Notes under the pieces: model-generated
Seen by the model: only the letters and a program-made list of their open reading frames with translations
What the model was told of the DNA's origin: nothing
Database searches by the model: none
Shown here: positions 19,143 to 29,732 of the stretch, piece after piece
Numbering within the stretch: position 1 is the stretch's first letter
How the letters are laid out: each line of letters opens with the position of its first letter
DNA from: Bacteroidales bacterium
GTDB taxonomy: Bacteria; Bacteroidota; Bacteroidia; Bacteroidales; JAQUTK01
Direction of reading: 5' to 3'
DNA: 64,000 nt
Assembly: GCA_028709785.1 (NCBI GenBank)
Contig: JAQUTK010000019.1
Location: 1 to 64,000 of the forward strand
Position numbers and translations under genes: made by a program

Positions 19143-20867
19143 TCAGTAGCTGATATTCCACTTTTTAAACATTTCAAAATCACATTTCTTTAGTCCGGAT
19201 CTTGCTATATCGACTGCCTGATCATGGTCATCCAGAAAGAATCTCTTTTTGGGCTCAAAATGTTTGTTGGTGATTGCCAATGTACTGTCTTTATATGGTG
19301 TGTTGATTTGTCCCATATCAAGAAGCGTATGAAAGATGGCATTGGTGCTGATAGGCGATTTCTGATGCATTCTGGCATTGTTGTATATCTCAGGATACTC
19401 TGTTCGGTATTTCTCTGAAAACCACACCACCAATGGGATATACAGCTGATAAAAGGTGGGAGTAGGAGAGGCATGGAGATACCGGTTGCGAGCGTCATCA
19501 AAGAGATCTTCTCCATGATCGGAAAGATAGATCAGCGAACTGCAGCAAGATTTACTCTCAAGCATCGAGGCGAGCGAGTCAATTACGAAATCTGTATAGA
19601 GAATGCTGTTGTTATAGGCATTCAGCATTTCAGGACGATACAGTTCGGAGATACCTTTCAGGTCATCCGGCTTGTAAACAGCAAAATCCTTTGGATATCG
19701 TTCTTTGTAATTGAAGTGCGAACCATATCCGTGAATGTATATAAACAAGTCACCTTTTTCTTTGTCCAGTACTTTCTTCACATCTTCAAGTACGATCCCG
19801 TCAGGTTTGAAGCTGACATGTACCTCCTTGCTTTCGAGGTAGTAATTCTTGTACTCTTCCGCTTCATTGTAAAAATCGTCCAGGAAGGAGTGATTGGGCT
19901 GCTGATTTGAAAAAGCATACGTTTTGAATCCAGCTTCTTTAAAAGCGGAAATGACGCTTTTCTGCTTATATATCACATCAAAGTTTTCAGCACATGCTGC
20001 GGAGAGAATAATTGGTACGCTCTTGTGTGTTACATTGGCTTGAGTAAGCACGTCTGTAAAATGAATCAATCCATTTCGTTTGGCTAGTCTTGGCGTTGTG
20101 TTCAACCGGTTGTTATACAATCCCCAGCTGATAGCCCGGGATGTCTCTCCAACCATTAAAATAATGATCTCTCTATCTTTTGAATGAGAGATTCTGGTTG
20201 CCTGAAAAGAGAAAGTTCTCGCATTCTCAGCATGATTCAGCGTCTTATACCATTTATTAAATGCAAAATACTGGTTATATATGATATTTGCAGGATAAAT
20301 GTCTTCATGAAACTCGAAGCTGTGATAATTGGATACAGGGATCAGCGCGATGCCCCATCCTCCCAAAAACAACACAATTCCGGCAGCTACACTTCTTAAA
20401 CGAAAACGTTTGGATAGTATCTCTTGTAACTTGATTGAATAGGTCGCCAAAAAGAACGCGGGAACATATAGAAGCAGAGATCCTGCAACCGGTATCCAAA
20501 TGTTACTCATCAGTTCGCCGGCTTCTGTCGGATTGGTCGTTGTTAGGTTGAGAAACATATCCACCGCAATGATGGAGTTCCCAAACAGGTAAAGCAAAAC
20601 CAGCTGAAAAGCATCCAGCAGAAACTTGATAAACAAGACCCAAAACATGACTCCCGGTCTTTTAAAGACTGAAAAGAGAATGGCGAAGGAGCCAAGAGGT
20701 ATCATCAGAGAAGCCATCCGTATGGTTATGGGATACGGCTCTGTGAAAAACAGAATGTAATTGGGTATCAGCTCAAGGAGAACAAATACGGCAAACAGGT
20801 GCTCCTGTTTGGAAAACCATTGGATGATTCGTTTATCTAATTTCATGAATTGTGAATACAAAAGCAA
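19143..20867 (-). CDS. phosphoethanolamine transferase (EptA-like sulfatase fold)
   Basis: N-terminal TM segments, MVGETSRAISWGLY, LIYLSDHGEDLFDD. Confidence 0.88.
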   Translation of the reverse strand: MLLYSQFMKLDKRIIQWFSKQEHLFAVFVLLELIPNYILFFTEPYPITIRMASLMIPLGSFAILFSVFKRPGVMFWVLFIKFLLDAFQLVLLYLFGNSIIAVDMFLNLTTTNPTEAGELMSNIWIPVAGSLLLYVPAFFLATYSIKLQEILSKRFRLRSVAAGIVLFLGGWGIALIPVSNYHSFEFHEDIYPANIIYNQYFAFNKWYKTLNHAENARTFSFQATRISHSKDREIIILMVGETSRAISWGLYNNRLNTTPRLAKRNGLIHFTDVLTQANVTHKSVPIILSAACAENFDVIYKQKSVISAFKEAGFKTYAFSNQQPNHSFLDDFYNEAEEYKNYYLESKEVHVSFKPDGIVLEDVKKVLDKEKGDLFIYIHGYGSHFNYKERYPKDFAVYKPDDLKGISELYRPEMLNAYNNSILYTDFVIDSLASMLESKSCCSSLIYLSDHGEDLFDDARNRYLHASPTPTFYQLYIPLVVWFSEKYRTEYPEIYNNARMHQKSPISTNAIFHTLLDMGQINTPYKDSTLAITNKHFEPKKRFFLDDHDQAVDIARSGLKKCDFEMFKKWNISY

Positions 20868-20902
20868 TCAGTCTGCAAAGGTATAAATATATAATGAAAG
20901 AA

Positions 20903-22027
20903 TTAACATCTTAGAAATATCTTGTTCTTATACATCAGGTAAAGAATTCCGACCGGAATCAACTGATTAGCAAGCGTGATTATGAGCGGATAGTAAGTAC
21001 CGGTGTACTGTTCCAATCCGTACAAAAGTGGGCGTGTGATATCATTAAAATGGAGGAAGTGTGCAAACAAATAGGCAGCGATAGAGTTTGTTCCCCAGAT
21101 CTTGAGCCAATTCAGATAGCGGGTCTTGCCCCACATCTCACAAACGCCGAAAAAGAATGCAAGCAACAGCGTACTGATTCCGCTCGTTACAAGCACCATC
21201 GAACTGGTCCAGATCTTTTTGATGACAGGCATCTGAAATCCCCATAGATATCCGCAGACGATCATGGAAATACCGAAGATAAGGAGCCATTTCATCCGGA
21301 TCCCCATGCTCTTATCCATTCTGAGTATCTTACCGGCAAAGACTCCGGTCATCACGGTAGCAATAAAATTCAGACTGCTTAGTATCCATGTGTAGTTATA
21401 CCACGGTGCAAATGTCCATGTTCCATCCGGATTGGAAGAGACTCCGTCGCGGAAGCAACCGAGAACAGCACGGTCAATCAGTTCGGCGAGGTTGCCTTCT
21501 TTACTGAAGTCGCCATGGCCGACAAAAGTCAGGAGTGCCCAATAGATCAGTAGTAACGCAGCTGTCACAATGATTTGAACCTTGTTTGACAGGTACAGGA
21601 TAAACAGGGCGGAAAAGAGATATCCAATCGCGATGGATTGCAGGGTATTACTGAATAGACGGATGTTATCGAAGTTGAGATCCAGGAAATTTCCCTGAAC
21701 CATACCACCAAAGATGTACAATAGAATGACTCGTTTGATGATTCGTTTGAAAGTCTCTTTTTTATCTCCGTCAATATATTTTGAAAGAGCAAAAGGCATG
21801 GACAATCCTGCCGTAAAAAGGAAGAGAGGCATAATCATGTCCCAGGCTACCAGTCCTTCCCAGTCCACATGACCTAGCTGACGTTGAAATCCCTCGCCCA
21901 AAAGGCCATTTGTAACATGAATGAAAGTACCCAGAACCGGTCCAAGAAAGGTCAGTACGAAAATGTCCATACCTCGCAAAATGTCGATCGAAGCAACACG
22001 TGTGTTAGTTTTTGTTTTCATAGTCAA
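20903..22027 (-). CDS. DUF5009/heparan-alpha-glucosaminide N-acetyltransferase-like membrane protein
   Basis: RVASIDILRGMDIFVLTFLGPVLG plus multi-TM architecture. Confidence 0.82.
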   Translation of the reverse strand: MTMKTKTNTRVASIDILRGMDIFVLTFLGPVLGTFIHVTNGLLGEGFQRQLGHVDWEGLVAWDMIMPLFLFTAGLSMPFALSKYIDGDKKETFKRIIKRVILLYIFGGMVQGNFLDLNFDNIRLFSNTLQSIAIGYLFSALFILYLSNKVQIIVTAALLLIYWALLTFVGHGDFSKEGNLAELIDRAVLGCFRDGVSSNPDGTWTFAPWYNYTWILSSLNFIATVMTGVFAGKILRMDKSMGIRMKWLLIFGISMIVCGYLWGFQMPVIKKIWTSSMVLVTSGISTLLLAFFFGVCEMWGKTRYLNWLKIWGTNSIAAYLFAHFLHFNDITRPLLYGLEQYTGTYYPLIITLANQLIPVGILYLMYKNKIFLRC

Positions 22028-22044
22028 TGATGATATCTAAGGGT

Positions 22045-23832
22045 TTAATAAAGTCGCAATTTGAAACGGTCACAGAGTTTTACAAGCGCCTCGTTATTCT
22101 GCAACAGATATTCGAATTTTTCTTTTTGCGTAAAGATCTTCTGATCATCTGAGAGCTCCTTCCTTTCGATGTGCAAGATAATCTGATCGTTGCTCAGCTT
22201 CTCTCTCAGAAACTGACAGATTGAACTGTTGTGTTCCTGGATCAACTTCTCGTCGATCTGGTTATAAAGAGTGAGCACAACCGTATTATTTGCTTCAGCC
22301 ACAGGAATAAACTCTTTCATCACCTCACTCAGATGATACTCTTCCGGTTTATCAGAGACATACTCTCTCCATGCAAATTCCAGGTCGGCTTGCGTATACG
22401 ATTTTTTCCTAACAGTCTGTGTCGCTTGTGAGTCGTTGCCCTCATTCGGATCAACTCCTTTCGCTCTGGAAGCTCTTAACGATATCGTTGTGATTTTGGG
22501 AAGATCCTTCTTGGGCTGTTGCACCCTGTTTTGGGTAGGAAACGGTGCAACCGGAGGTGCTTCCTGAGGCTGAGTAATGCTGGTAGCTTGTGATGCCTGA
22601 TTAATTTCCCCTTTCGGAGCAGTTTTCTGTTCGGCAGTTTTCTGAACGGGAGCAGGGCGAACATGAACAGCCGATTCTGCTGCTTGAGAGAAAATCGGTT
22701 CAATCGGTCGGTATTCCTTACCGGTTACTTTTTTTTTTTCTTCCCCCAGTTGGCTGAGGCGAATGAGAGTCAGTTCGACAAGTAGTCGTTTGTTGCGGCT
22801 CTGTTTGTACTGCATGTCGCATTCGTTGCAGATTTCTATGGCAGCAAACAGGAAGGCGTCGCTGCATAGCTTTGCCTGTTCCATGTAACGGGCCTTGATG
22901 GCGTCTGAACAATCCAGAAGTTTCAAAGTAAAGGCATCATGCGCTACCAACAGATCTCTGAAATGCGATGCCAGTCCCCCGATGAAATGTTGAGCATCAA
23001 ATCCTTTGTTGAGAATCTCATCAAAAATAATCATACATTCTCCCACTTTGTGTGCCAGGAAAAGATCAGTCATCCGGAAATAATAATCAAAATCAAGCAC
23101 ATTCAGGTTTTGGATGACTTGTTCATATGTGATTTTCCCTCCGGTGAAAGAGGCCAGTTGGTCAAAGATAGAAAGCGCGTCGCGCATTCCTCCGTCGGCT
23201 TTTTGGGCAATGACACTCAGTGCTTCAGGATCTGCAGATATCTGTTCCTGTTCAGCTACATACTGAAGGTGCTCAACGATGTCTTTCTGTGTGATACGAT
23301 TGAAATCGTATGTCTGACAACGGGAAAGAATGGTCGGCAGAATCTTATATTTTTCAGTCGTAGCCAGAATGAAAATGGTGTGTGCAGGTGGCTCTTCCAG
23401 GGTTTTGAGAAACGCGTTAAACGCACTCTGCGAGAGCATGTGCACCTCGTCAATGATATAGACCTTGTATTTTCCCACTTGTGGCGGTATGCGCACCTGA
23501 TCGGTCAGCGTACGGATATCGTCCACGGAGTTATTGGAAGCGGCATCCAGTTCATGGATATTATAGGAACGCTGCTCGTTAAAAGCCAGGCAGGACTCAC
23601 ATTCATTGCACGCTTCGTGCTCTTTAGTCGGGTGCAGACAGTTGATCGTTTTTGCGAAGATGCGGGCGCAGGTCGTTTTACCTACCCCTCTCGGACCACA
23701 GAACAGATAGGCATGTGCCAACTTGTTGCTGACAATCGCATTCTTGAGGGTGGTCGTAAGTGCATGCTGACCAATAACCGAACGAAAAGTGGCCGGTCTG
23801 TATTTACGGGCGGAGACGATATATTCTTCCAT
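22045..23832 (-). CDS. dnaX: DNA polymerase III subunit gamma/tau
   Basis: MEEYIVSARKYRPATFRSVIGQHAL, GPRGVGKTTCARIFAK, zinc Cys cluster CLHPTKEHEACNECESC. Confidence 0.97.
   Translation of the reverse strand: MEEYIVSARKYRPATFRSVIGQHALTTTLKNAIVSNKLAHAYLFCGPRGVGKTTCARIFAKTINCLHPTKEHEACNECESCLAFNEQRSYNIHELDAASNNSVDDIRTLTDQVRIPPQVGKYKVYIIDEVHMLSQSAFNAFLKTLEEPPAHTIFILATTEKYKILPTILSRCQTYDFNRITQKDIVEHLQYVAEQEQISADPEALSVIAQKADGGMRDALSIFDQLASFTGGKITYEQVIQNLNVLDFDYYFRMTDLFLAHKVGECMIIFDEILNKGFDAQHFIGGLASHFRDLLVAHDAFTLKLLDCSDAIKARYMEQAKLCSDAFLFAAIEICNECDMQYKQSRNKRLLVELTLIRLSQLGEEKKKVTGKEYRPIEPIFSQAAESAVHVRPAPVQKTAEQKTAPKGEINQASQATSITQPQEAPPVAPFPTQNRVQQPKKDLPKITTISLRASRAKGVDPNEGNDSQATQTVRKKSYTQADLEFAWREYVSDKPEEYHLSEVMKEFIPVAEANNTVVLTLYNQIDEKLIQEHNSSICQFLREKLSNDQIILHIERKELSDDQKIFTQKEKFEYLLQNNEALVKLCDRFKLRLY
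22729..22739 (-). promoter_or_regulatory. A11 slippery tract inside dnaX (candidate slippage/frameshift site)
   Basis: GAA GAA AAA AAA AAA GTA on the minus strand; both alternate frames stop within 4 codons. Confidence 0.65.
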
Positions 23833-23946
23833 GTAATGAGTCTGACATTGAATATGAAACAAGGACAAATATAGACAATATTTTCTTCTTACTTCTTTGT
23901 TTGCGCAAATAAAGTTACTACTTTTGCGGAAACAGTTGTTATACAG

Positions 23947-24246
23947 ATGTCAAAGCTTCTTCTTATTTGGGATTTTCTTCATACGCACGTGAACAAGTAT
24001 ATTCTTGTGATCGGCGTATTCATCTTTTATATCCTTTTTTTAGATGAAAACAGTTTGATGCATCGAATGCGCTTAACCGCTCAACAACGGGAACTGAAAA
24101 AAGAGATAAAATATTACAGGGATAAGATCGATCAAGACGCCAAGAAGCTGGAAGAATTGCACTCCAGTGATGAGAATCTGGAGAAATTCGCCCGTGAACA
24201 GTATCTGATGAAACAGCCTGACGAAGAGATTTTTATTATCAAGTAA
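23947..24246 (+). CDS. septum formation initiator family protein (FtsB/DivIC-like)
   Basis: One TM helix plus coiled coil, ending ...NLEKFAREQYLMKQPDEEIFII. Confidence 0.88.
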   Translation: MSKLLLIWDFLHTHVNKYILVIGVFIFYILFLDENSLMHRMRLTAQQRELKKEIKYYRDKIDQDAKKLEELHSSDENLEKFAREQYLMKQPDEEIFIIK

Positions 24247-24247
24247 G

Positions 24248-24574
24248 ATGAATAAAAAAACAAAGAACCTCCTTTTTATTGTGGGCGCTGTTTTGGTAGT
24301 TGTTGCTACAATAGCCTATTTTTTTCAATATCCTTACGCTCCTTATGGAATGGCCTTTGGTTCAGCAGCCATTGCCGTTGTTCGTTTGTCTTCCCCCTAT
24401 CAAGGCACAAACACACGTATCAAACGGCTTGTGAAGTTCCAGCTGTTCTCTTCCATTCTACTGGTTGCTTCATCGTGTTTTATGTTCAGGCACAGTTATG
24501 AGTGGCTCGTTTGTCTGCTGGTAGCCACTGTTCTTGAAACCTATGCGGCCTTTGTGATGCCGGAGGAAAAATAA
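24248..24574 (+). CDS. small membrane protein
   Basis: 108 aa with several TM segments; follows the DivIC-like gene directly. Confidence 0.7.
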   Translation: MNKKTKNLLFIVGAVLVVVATIAYFFQYPYAPYGMAFGSAAIAVVRLSSPYQGTNTRIKRLVKFQLFSSILLVASSCFMFRHSYEWLVCLLVATVLETYAAFVMPEEK

Positions 24575-24575
24575 A

Positions 24576-24612
24576 AAACGCGCTCTCTTTTCAGAGGCGC
24601 GTTTCTTTTTTC
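24576..24612. terminator. bidirectional terminator
   Basis: AAACGCGC...GCGCGTTT hairpin with A/T flanks between convergent genes. Confidence 0.75.
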
Positions 24613-24623
24613 GTTGTTCGGGA

Positions 24624-25232
24624 TTATTTCTTCTTTACATACCTTTCGTTCAACATCTCAATGACCTCTTTGGTAATGTCATACTTCTCATCCGAATAAA
24701 GTATGTTGTCGTTAAACGTGTTGCTTAAGATGATCTGATACGGATTCTCTTTGTTGTATGTTTTCAGGAAACTGTACACAGAATCGCGCAGCTGCTCATT
24801 CATAGACGATTGTTCCTGAGTAATCTCTGACGAAAGACGTTGCTCTAACTCCTGCAATTCGCTTTGTTTCTTTCTCAGACGATTTTCTTCAGACTGAGCT
24901 CTTTCCTGAGAGAGGAATGCGTTGTTTTGCAATTTACGTTGGAATTCGCCCAATTCGCCTTCCAGTTCTTTTCCTTTCTGGTTGAGCGTAGCCATCGAAC
25001 TTTCTCTTTTGCGGAGCAATTGTTCGTTCATCTCTTTTGAGAAATTGTAATGAAGTAAGAGTGAGTCGACATTAATGTAAGCAATAGGCAATGTTCCGAC
25101 GTTGGTCTGCAAACTGTCATTATGCCTTGCAATGGAAACACCGGGCACCTGTTTGTCGCTGAACTGAAGGATGAATAGGACAATAACAGCGGCAGCTAAA
25201 ATGCCTTCAATAATAAAGTGAACATTTTTCAT
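24624..25232 (-). CDS. OmpH/Skp family outer membrane protein
   Basis: IAYINVDSLLLHYNFSKEMNEQL..., coiled coil, DITKEVIEMLNERY. Confidence 0.88.
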   Translation of the reverse strand: MKNVHFIIEGILAAAVIVLFILQFSDKQVPGVSIARHNDSLQTNVGTLPIAYINVDSLLLHYNFSKEMNEQLLRKRESSMATLNQKGKELEGELGEFQRKLQNNAFLSQERAQSEENRLRKKQSELQELEQRLSSEITQEQSSMNEQLRDSVYSFLKTYNKENPYQIILSNTFNDNILYSDEKYDITKEVIEMLNERYVKKK

Positions 25233-25271
25233 TGTAGAATATGTTTATTCCTTGATAAATAATAGGGTGAT

Positions 25272-25466
25272 TTACATGTTACGACCGGCTTTCCGTGCTT
25301 CCAGGTCTTGAGCCCTCGCACAATGAATGCCTTTTTTTCGAAGCGCCTTGTTTCCGTCAATGTGAAGATCAGGAAACTTTCCCCCTTTTACAAAGAGGAT
25401 TCTTATACCCAGCAACACCATTGCGCATGCAATAATTATAAGTGATATGACTAATGTATAAATCAT
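25272..25466 (-). CDS. conserved small membrane protein
   Basis: N-terminal TM helix followed by KGGKFPDLHIDGNKALRKKGIHCARAQDLEAR. Confidence 0.65.
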   Translation of the reverse strand: MIYTLVISLIIIACAMVLLGIRILFVKGGKFPDLHIDGNKALRKKGIHCARAQDLEARKAGRNM

Positions 25467-25597
25467 TTTTGCTACTTTTGTCCGACAAAGATAGTCCAAT
25501 ACTTTGAATAATATCTTTTTATCGCATCAAAATCTGATAGAATCGAAATGCGTTTTTGCTCTTTTAACTTTCTGAATATAAATACAAGAGAATTCGA

Positions 25598-27064
25598 ATG
25601 AATATGGAAAACAAGATAAGCCGACTTGAGCCAACTTTGCTCTGGCACTATTTCAATGAAATTACCCAAATACCGCGTCCTTCCAAAAGAGAAGAGAAGA
25701 TTGTAGCCTATATCGTTGATTTTGCTCAGCGAAACGGTTTACCTGTAAAACGTGATCCTGCCAATAATCTTTTGGTGACGAAACCGGCGACTCCCGGTTT
25801 TGAACATCTTCCCACTGTGGTCCTTCAATCGCATCTGGATATGGTGTGTGAGAAAAACAACGATGTGCAGTTTGACTTCAATACCGATGCGATCCAAACG
25901 GAGATTAACGGGGAGTGGCTTTCTGCAAAGGGAACGACACTTGGTGCGGACAATGGAGTCGGTGTCGCCACCGAACTGGCGCTGCTGGCTTCCGATACGA
26001 TAGAGCATGGCAAACTGGAGTGTTTATTTACGGTGGATGAAGAGACCGGACTGACCGGAGCAAAAGCACTGGCCCCTGATTTCTTTACCGGAAAGATCCT
26101 GATCAATCTGGATTCCGAAGAGGAAGGCTATCTTTATGTAGGTTGCGCTGGCGGAATAGATACCATCATTCAATTTAAATACGACTCGCAACCGACACCT
26201 GAAAAACTTTTCTTTTTCCGGTTGGATGTCAAGGGACTGACCGGCGGGCATTCCGGTGGCGATATTCATAAAGGGTTGCCGAATGCGAATAAATTGCTGG
26301 TTCGTTTCCTGCAAACGATCTCCGCAGAATCACCCCTTTTCATTTCGGAGATAGGAGGAGGCAATCTTCGCAATGCCATTGCACGAGAGGCCTTTGTGGT
26401 TGCCGGTGTTCCGTTCCCTTTCAAAGAGCGGGTGCGTGTGCTGCTCAACTTTTTTACAACGGATATGGAAGAGCTATATGGTGCTGTGGATCCCCACATG
26501 CGTTTTGATCTGGAGTCGGAAGTGTCTCCTTCCTCTATTATTGATCCGGTTGTTGCCGGAAAACTGATTGAAGCATTGGCCGCCTGTCCGCATGGAGTGA
26601 TTGCCATGAGTCCCGATATAGAGGGCTTGGTTCAGACATCAGCCAATATGGCCTCTGTCAAACAAAACAAACAGGAGGGGATCATTGAGGTGGTGACCAG
26701 TCAGCGTAGTGCGATCGAAAGTGAGAAAAAAGCGGTTTCAGATCAGATCGAGGCGATCTTCACGCAAAGCGGTGCGGTTGTGACCCATGGAGAGGGCTAT
26801 CCCGGATGGAAACCGAATCTTCAGTCGCCGATACTTCAGATCGTTCGTGCGTCTTATCTCCGTCTGTTCAACAAGCAACCGCAAGTGCTGGCTATTCACG
26901 CCGGATTGGAGTGTGGCTTGTTTCTTGAGAAATACCCCGATCTGGATATGGTTTCCTTTGGTCCGACGATGGAAGGAGTTCACTCGCCACAGGAACGTCT
27001 TCATATTCCATCGGTCCCTTTGTTTTGGAATCATCTGTTGGATGTGTTGAAAAATGTGCATTAA
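25598..27064 (+). CDS. pepD: aminoacyl-histidine dipeptidase (PepD/PepV-type M20)
   Basis: LQSHLDMVCEKN, LGADNGVGVA, VDEETGLTGA, GLTGGHSGGDIHKG. Confidence 0.95.
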   Translation: MNMENKISRLEPTLLWHYFNEITQIPRPSKREEKIVAYIVDFAQRNGLPVKRDPANNLLVTKPATPGFEHLPTVVLQSHLDMVCEKNNDVQFDFNTDAIQTEINGEWLSAKGTTLGADNGVGVATELALLASDTIEHGKLECLFTVDEETGLTGAKALAPDFFTGKILINLDSEEEGYLYVGCAGGIDTIIQFKYDSQPTPEKLFFFRLDVKGLTGGHSGGDIHKGLPNANKLLVRFLQTISAESPLFISEIGGGNLRNAIAREAFVVAGVPFPFKERVRVLLNFFTTDMEELYGAVDPHMRFDLESEVSPSSIIDPVVAGKLIEALAACPHGVIAMSPDIEGLVQTSANMASVKQNKQEGIIEVVTSQRSAIESEKKAVSDQIEAIFTQSGAVVTHGEGYPGWKPNLQSPILQIVRASYLRLFNKQPQVLAIHAGLECGLFLEKYPDLDMVSFGPTMEGVHSPQERLHIPSVPLFWNHLLDVLKNVH

Positions 27065-27074
27065 TACGATCGCT

Positions 27075-28526
27075 ATGAAGAAGGTTCTTTCTCTCTGTTT
27101 TGCGCTGTCGCTTTTACTCGCCGGAATGGCCTCTTGCGAGAGTGACGATTTTTCTTCCAGTCCGTCTGATCGTCTCTCGTTTTCAAAAGATACCGTTTCG
27201 TTTGATACCGTCTTTACCGGACAGGCATCGGCTGATCAGCGTTTCATGATATATAATCCCAATAAGAAGGCGCTCCGTATTCAGACTCTTTATCTGGCCG
27301 ATCCTGATCACTCGGGATTTATTATTAATGTGGACGGACAATCATCCAACCGAATCAATGATTTGGAGATTGATGCCAAAGACAGTCTGTTCGTTTTCGT
27401 TCGTATCAATCCTTCGGGCAGCGGACAAAACAGTCCGCAGTTATTCAAAGATTCCATTGTCTTTATCACCAATGGCGTGATGCAACATGTCAAACTCCGT
27501 GCTTATGGTCAGGATGCAACCAGGTGGTCCGGCAAGTTGATTACCGCTGATACAACCCTCAGCGGCACGCGTCCGTTTCTTATATCTGATAGTTTGTATG
27601 TGGCTCCGGGTGTCACCCTGACACTTGCTGCAGGCACTACGTTACATTTTCACAACGGAGCTTCTCTGAAAGTGGATGGTACCCTTGTTTCAAACGGAAC
27701 GGCTGCTTCACCGGTCGTGTTGCGGGGCGATCGCATCGATAACTTGTTTGACGATCTGCCGTATGATTACCTTGCCGGACAGTGGGAGGGGGTTCACCTC
27801 ACAGCTGCAAGTACGGGCAACAGTCTCACGCATACCATCATCCGGGGAGGTAATTATGGCATCCTGGCAGACTCATCCGATGTGAGTGCTCTCAAACTGG
27901 AGATGCACAATTCAACGATTCACAACGTGCGCGGACACGGACTCCAGGCAACAAACTGTCGCGTGGAAGCAGAAAACTCTCTGTTTACAAATGCCCGTTA
28001 TGCCTGTCTCTCGTTACTTGGCGGAAGTTATCGCTTTCTGCATTGCACCATTGCCAACTATTACATATGGGATCTTCGTGAAGGATCCTCCGTTAATATC
28101 AGAAATTACACCGGTTCGTCAAAAGAGAATCTCGTCTACTATCCGGTCACAAATACCACCTTTACGAACTGCATCATCTATGGCTCGCGCTATCCGGAGC
28201 TGCTGTTGACTCACACCTTTAATAAGGAAGAGGTCGCAACTTCATTTGAATGTTTTTTCCATGCTTCCCTGATCCGTTCGAAAGAACAAACGGATAACCG
28301 CTTTACCGATATACTATGGAGTGAAGATCCTGTTTTCCGTGCGACCGGGAAAGAGGATTACATCTATGATTTCCATCTGGACTCCCTTTCCGCAGCTATT
28401 GGAAAGGCCGATCCGAACTTCTCGTCCCTCTTGCCCCAGGATGCGGATGGAGTGAACCGTATGTCCGACGGCACGCCCGATATGGGTGCCTACGAGTTTG
28501 TACCGGCTTTGAAAGAACAGAATTGA
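27075..28526 (+). CDS. secreted lipoprotein, right-handed parallel beta-helix type
   Basis: MKKVLSLCFALSLLLAGMASC lipobox; beta-helix-like repeats (NSLTHTIIRGGNYGI). Confidence 0.75.
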   Translation: MKKVLSLCFALSLLLAGMASCESDDFSSSPSDRLSFSKDTVSFDTVFTGQASADQRFMIYNPNKKALRIQTLYLADPDHSGFIINVDGQSSNRINDLEIDAKDSLFVFVRINPSGSGQNSPQLFKDSIVFITNGVMQHVKLRAYGQDATRWSGKLITADTTLSGTRPFLISDSLYVAPGVTLTLAAGTTLHFHNGASLKVDGTLVSNGTAASPVVLRGDRIDNLFDDLPYDYLAGQWEGVHLTAASTGNSLTHTIIRGGNYGILADSSDVSALKLEMHNSTIHNVRGHGLQATNCRVEAENSLFTNARYACLSLLGGSYRFLHCTIANYYIWDLREGSSVNIRNYTGSSKENLVYYPVTNTTFTNCIIYGSRYPELLLTHTFNKEEVATSFECFFHASLIRSKEQTDNRFTDILWSEDPVFRATGKEDYIYDFHLDSLSAAIGKADPNFSSLLPQDADGVNRMSDGTPDMGAYEFVPALKEQN

Positions 28527-29527
28527 TGAGGCTCTTCCTCTGGCTTGTGCTGATGACGTTTGTGTTGCAGGCAAGAGCCGAAGAAAAGCCTTTCCGTGTG
28601 CTCTTTTATAATGTGGAAAACCTGTTTGATTGCGAGAAAGAAGCAGGGAAGGAGGATGGAGAATTCCTTCCTACATCAGTGCGTCGTTGGGGATACCGCC
28701 GTTTCAATGAGAAACTCGAACATATTGCGCAGGTCATCATCTCTGCCGGAGAGTGGGAGCCCCCGGTACTGGTCGGTTTGTGTGAAGTGGAAAACGACAG
28801 TGTGCTGCATTGGCTTACCCAACGGTCGTCCCTCCGTCGGCAAGAATACCGGTATGTGATGACTCACTGCGCCGATGTGCGCGGCATTGATGTCGCACTG
28901 TTGTACCGTCCCGAGCGGTTCCGCTTGCTCGGATATCGCAGTTACCCTGTCGTCTTTCAGGATACCACGATTCGTCCCACCCGCGACTTGCTGCACGTTA
29001 CCGGATTGACTCTTTGTTGCGATACCCTGGATGTTCTCGTCGCGCATCTCCCTTCGAAAGTGCGAAGCGGTTCGCAGGAAGCCCGTCTGGTCGCTCTCAG
29101 ACAAATAAAAGCAACGATTGATAGTCTGCACACGGTGCGTCGCGCGCTCCATTTGCTCCTTATGGGAGACTTTAACACCGATTACAAGGATGCAGACATA
29201 AAAGAAACGCTTCAGACGAAGACGTTCGAAGGATCCGTTTCCCCCGACGCACTCTATTCTCTTTTCCCTTCGTCACTTCCTGCTGAAACTAAAGGAAGTT
29301 ATAAATACATTGATACGTGGAGCCTTATCGACCAGATCTATGCCAATGGATTGCTGCTTCAGTCAGGAGTCAAAGCAGGCACTTTCAGACAGGCTTGGAT
29401 CTATGCGCCGGACTTTTTGCAGGAGAAAGACAAGAAATACGGAGGAACAAAGCCTTTTCGGAGTTGGTCAGGAAAGAAATACACCGGAGGTTACAGCGAT
29501 CACTTCCCTGTCTGTTTTGATCTCTGA
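28526..29527 (+). CDS. endonuclease/exonuclease/phosphatase family protein (secreted)
   Basis: FRVLFYNVENLFD, GLCEVEN, LMGDFNTDY, GGYSDHFPV. Confidence 0.9.
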   Translation: MRLFLWLVLMTFVLQARAEEKPFRVLFYNVENLFDCEKEAGKEDGEFLPTSVRRWGYRRFNEKLEHIAQVIISAGEWEPPVLVGLCEVENDSVLHWLTQRSSLRRQEYRYVMTHCADVRGIDVALLYRPERFRLLGYRSYPVVFQDTTIRPTRDLLHVTGLTLCCDTLDVLVAHLPSKVRSGSQEARLVALRQIKATIDSLHTVRRALHLLLMGDFNTDYKDADIKETLQTKTFEGSVSPDALYSLFPSSLPAETKGSYKYIDTWSLIDQIYANGLLLQSGVKAGTFRQAWIYAPDFLQEKDKKYGGTKPFRSWSGKKYTGGYSDHFPVCFDL

Positions 29528-29732
29528 CAAGGGAACATTGCTCAGCACCTCTTTCTTATAAGAAGAGCAGGAAGCGGCTTGTAACCCAAAAATTCATTTA
29601 AAAAAAAGAGAAAACATTTTGCAGGTTACAGGATTAGTTCTACCTTTGCATCCACAAATTAAAGAGAGGGGTTAGCGAACCTCACAACCTCTGAATTTGA
29701 AAAAATATCCCGTGACGAAAGTCACCAATACC

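Noticed and set aside
22939-23874. 311-aa ORF antisense to dnaX
   Set aside because: Fully overlaps the well-supported dnaX coding strand; no domain recognised.
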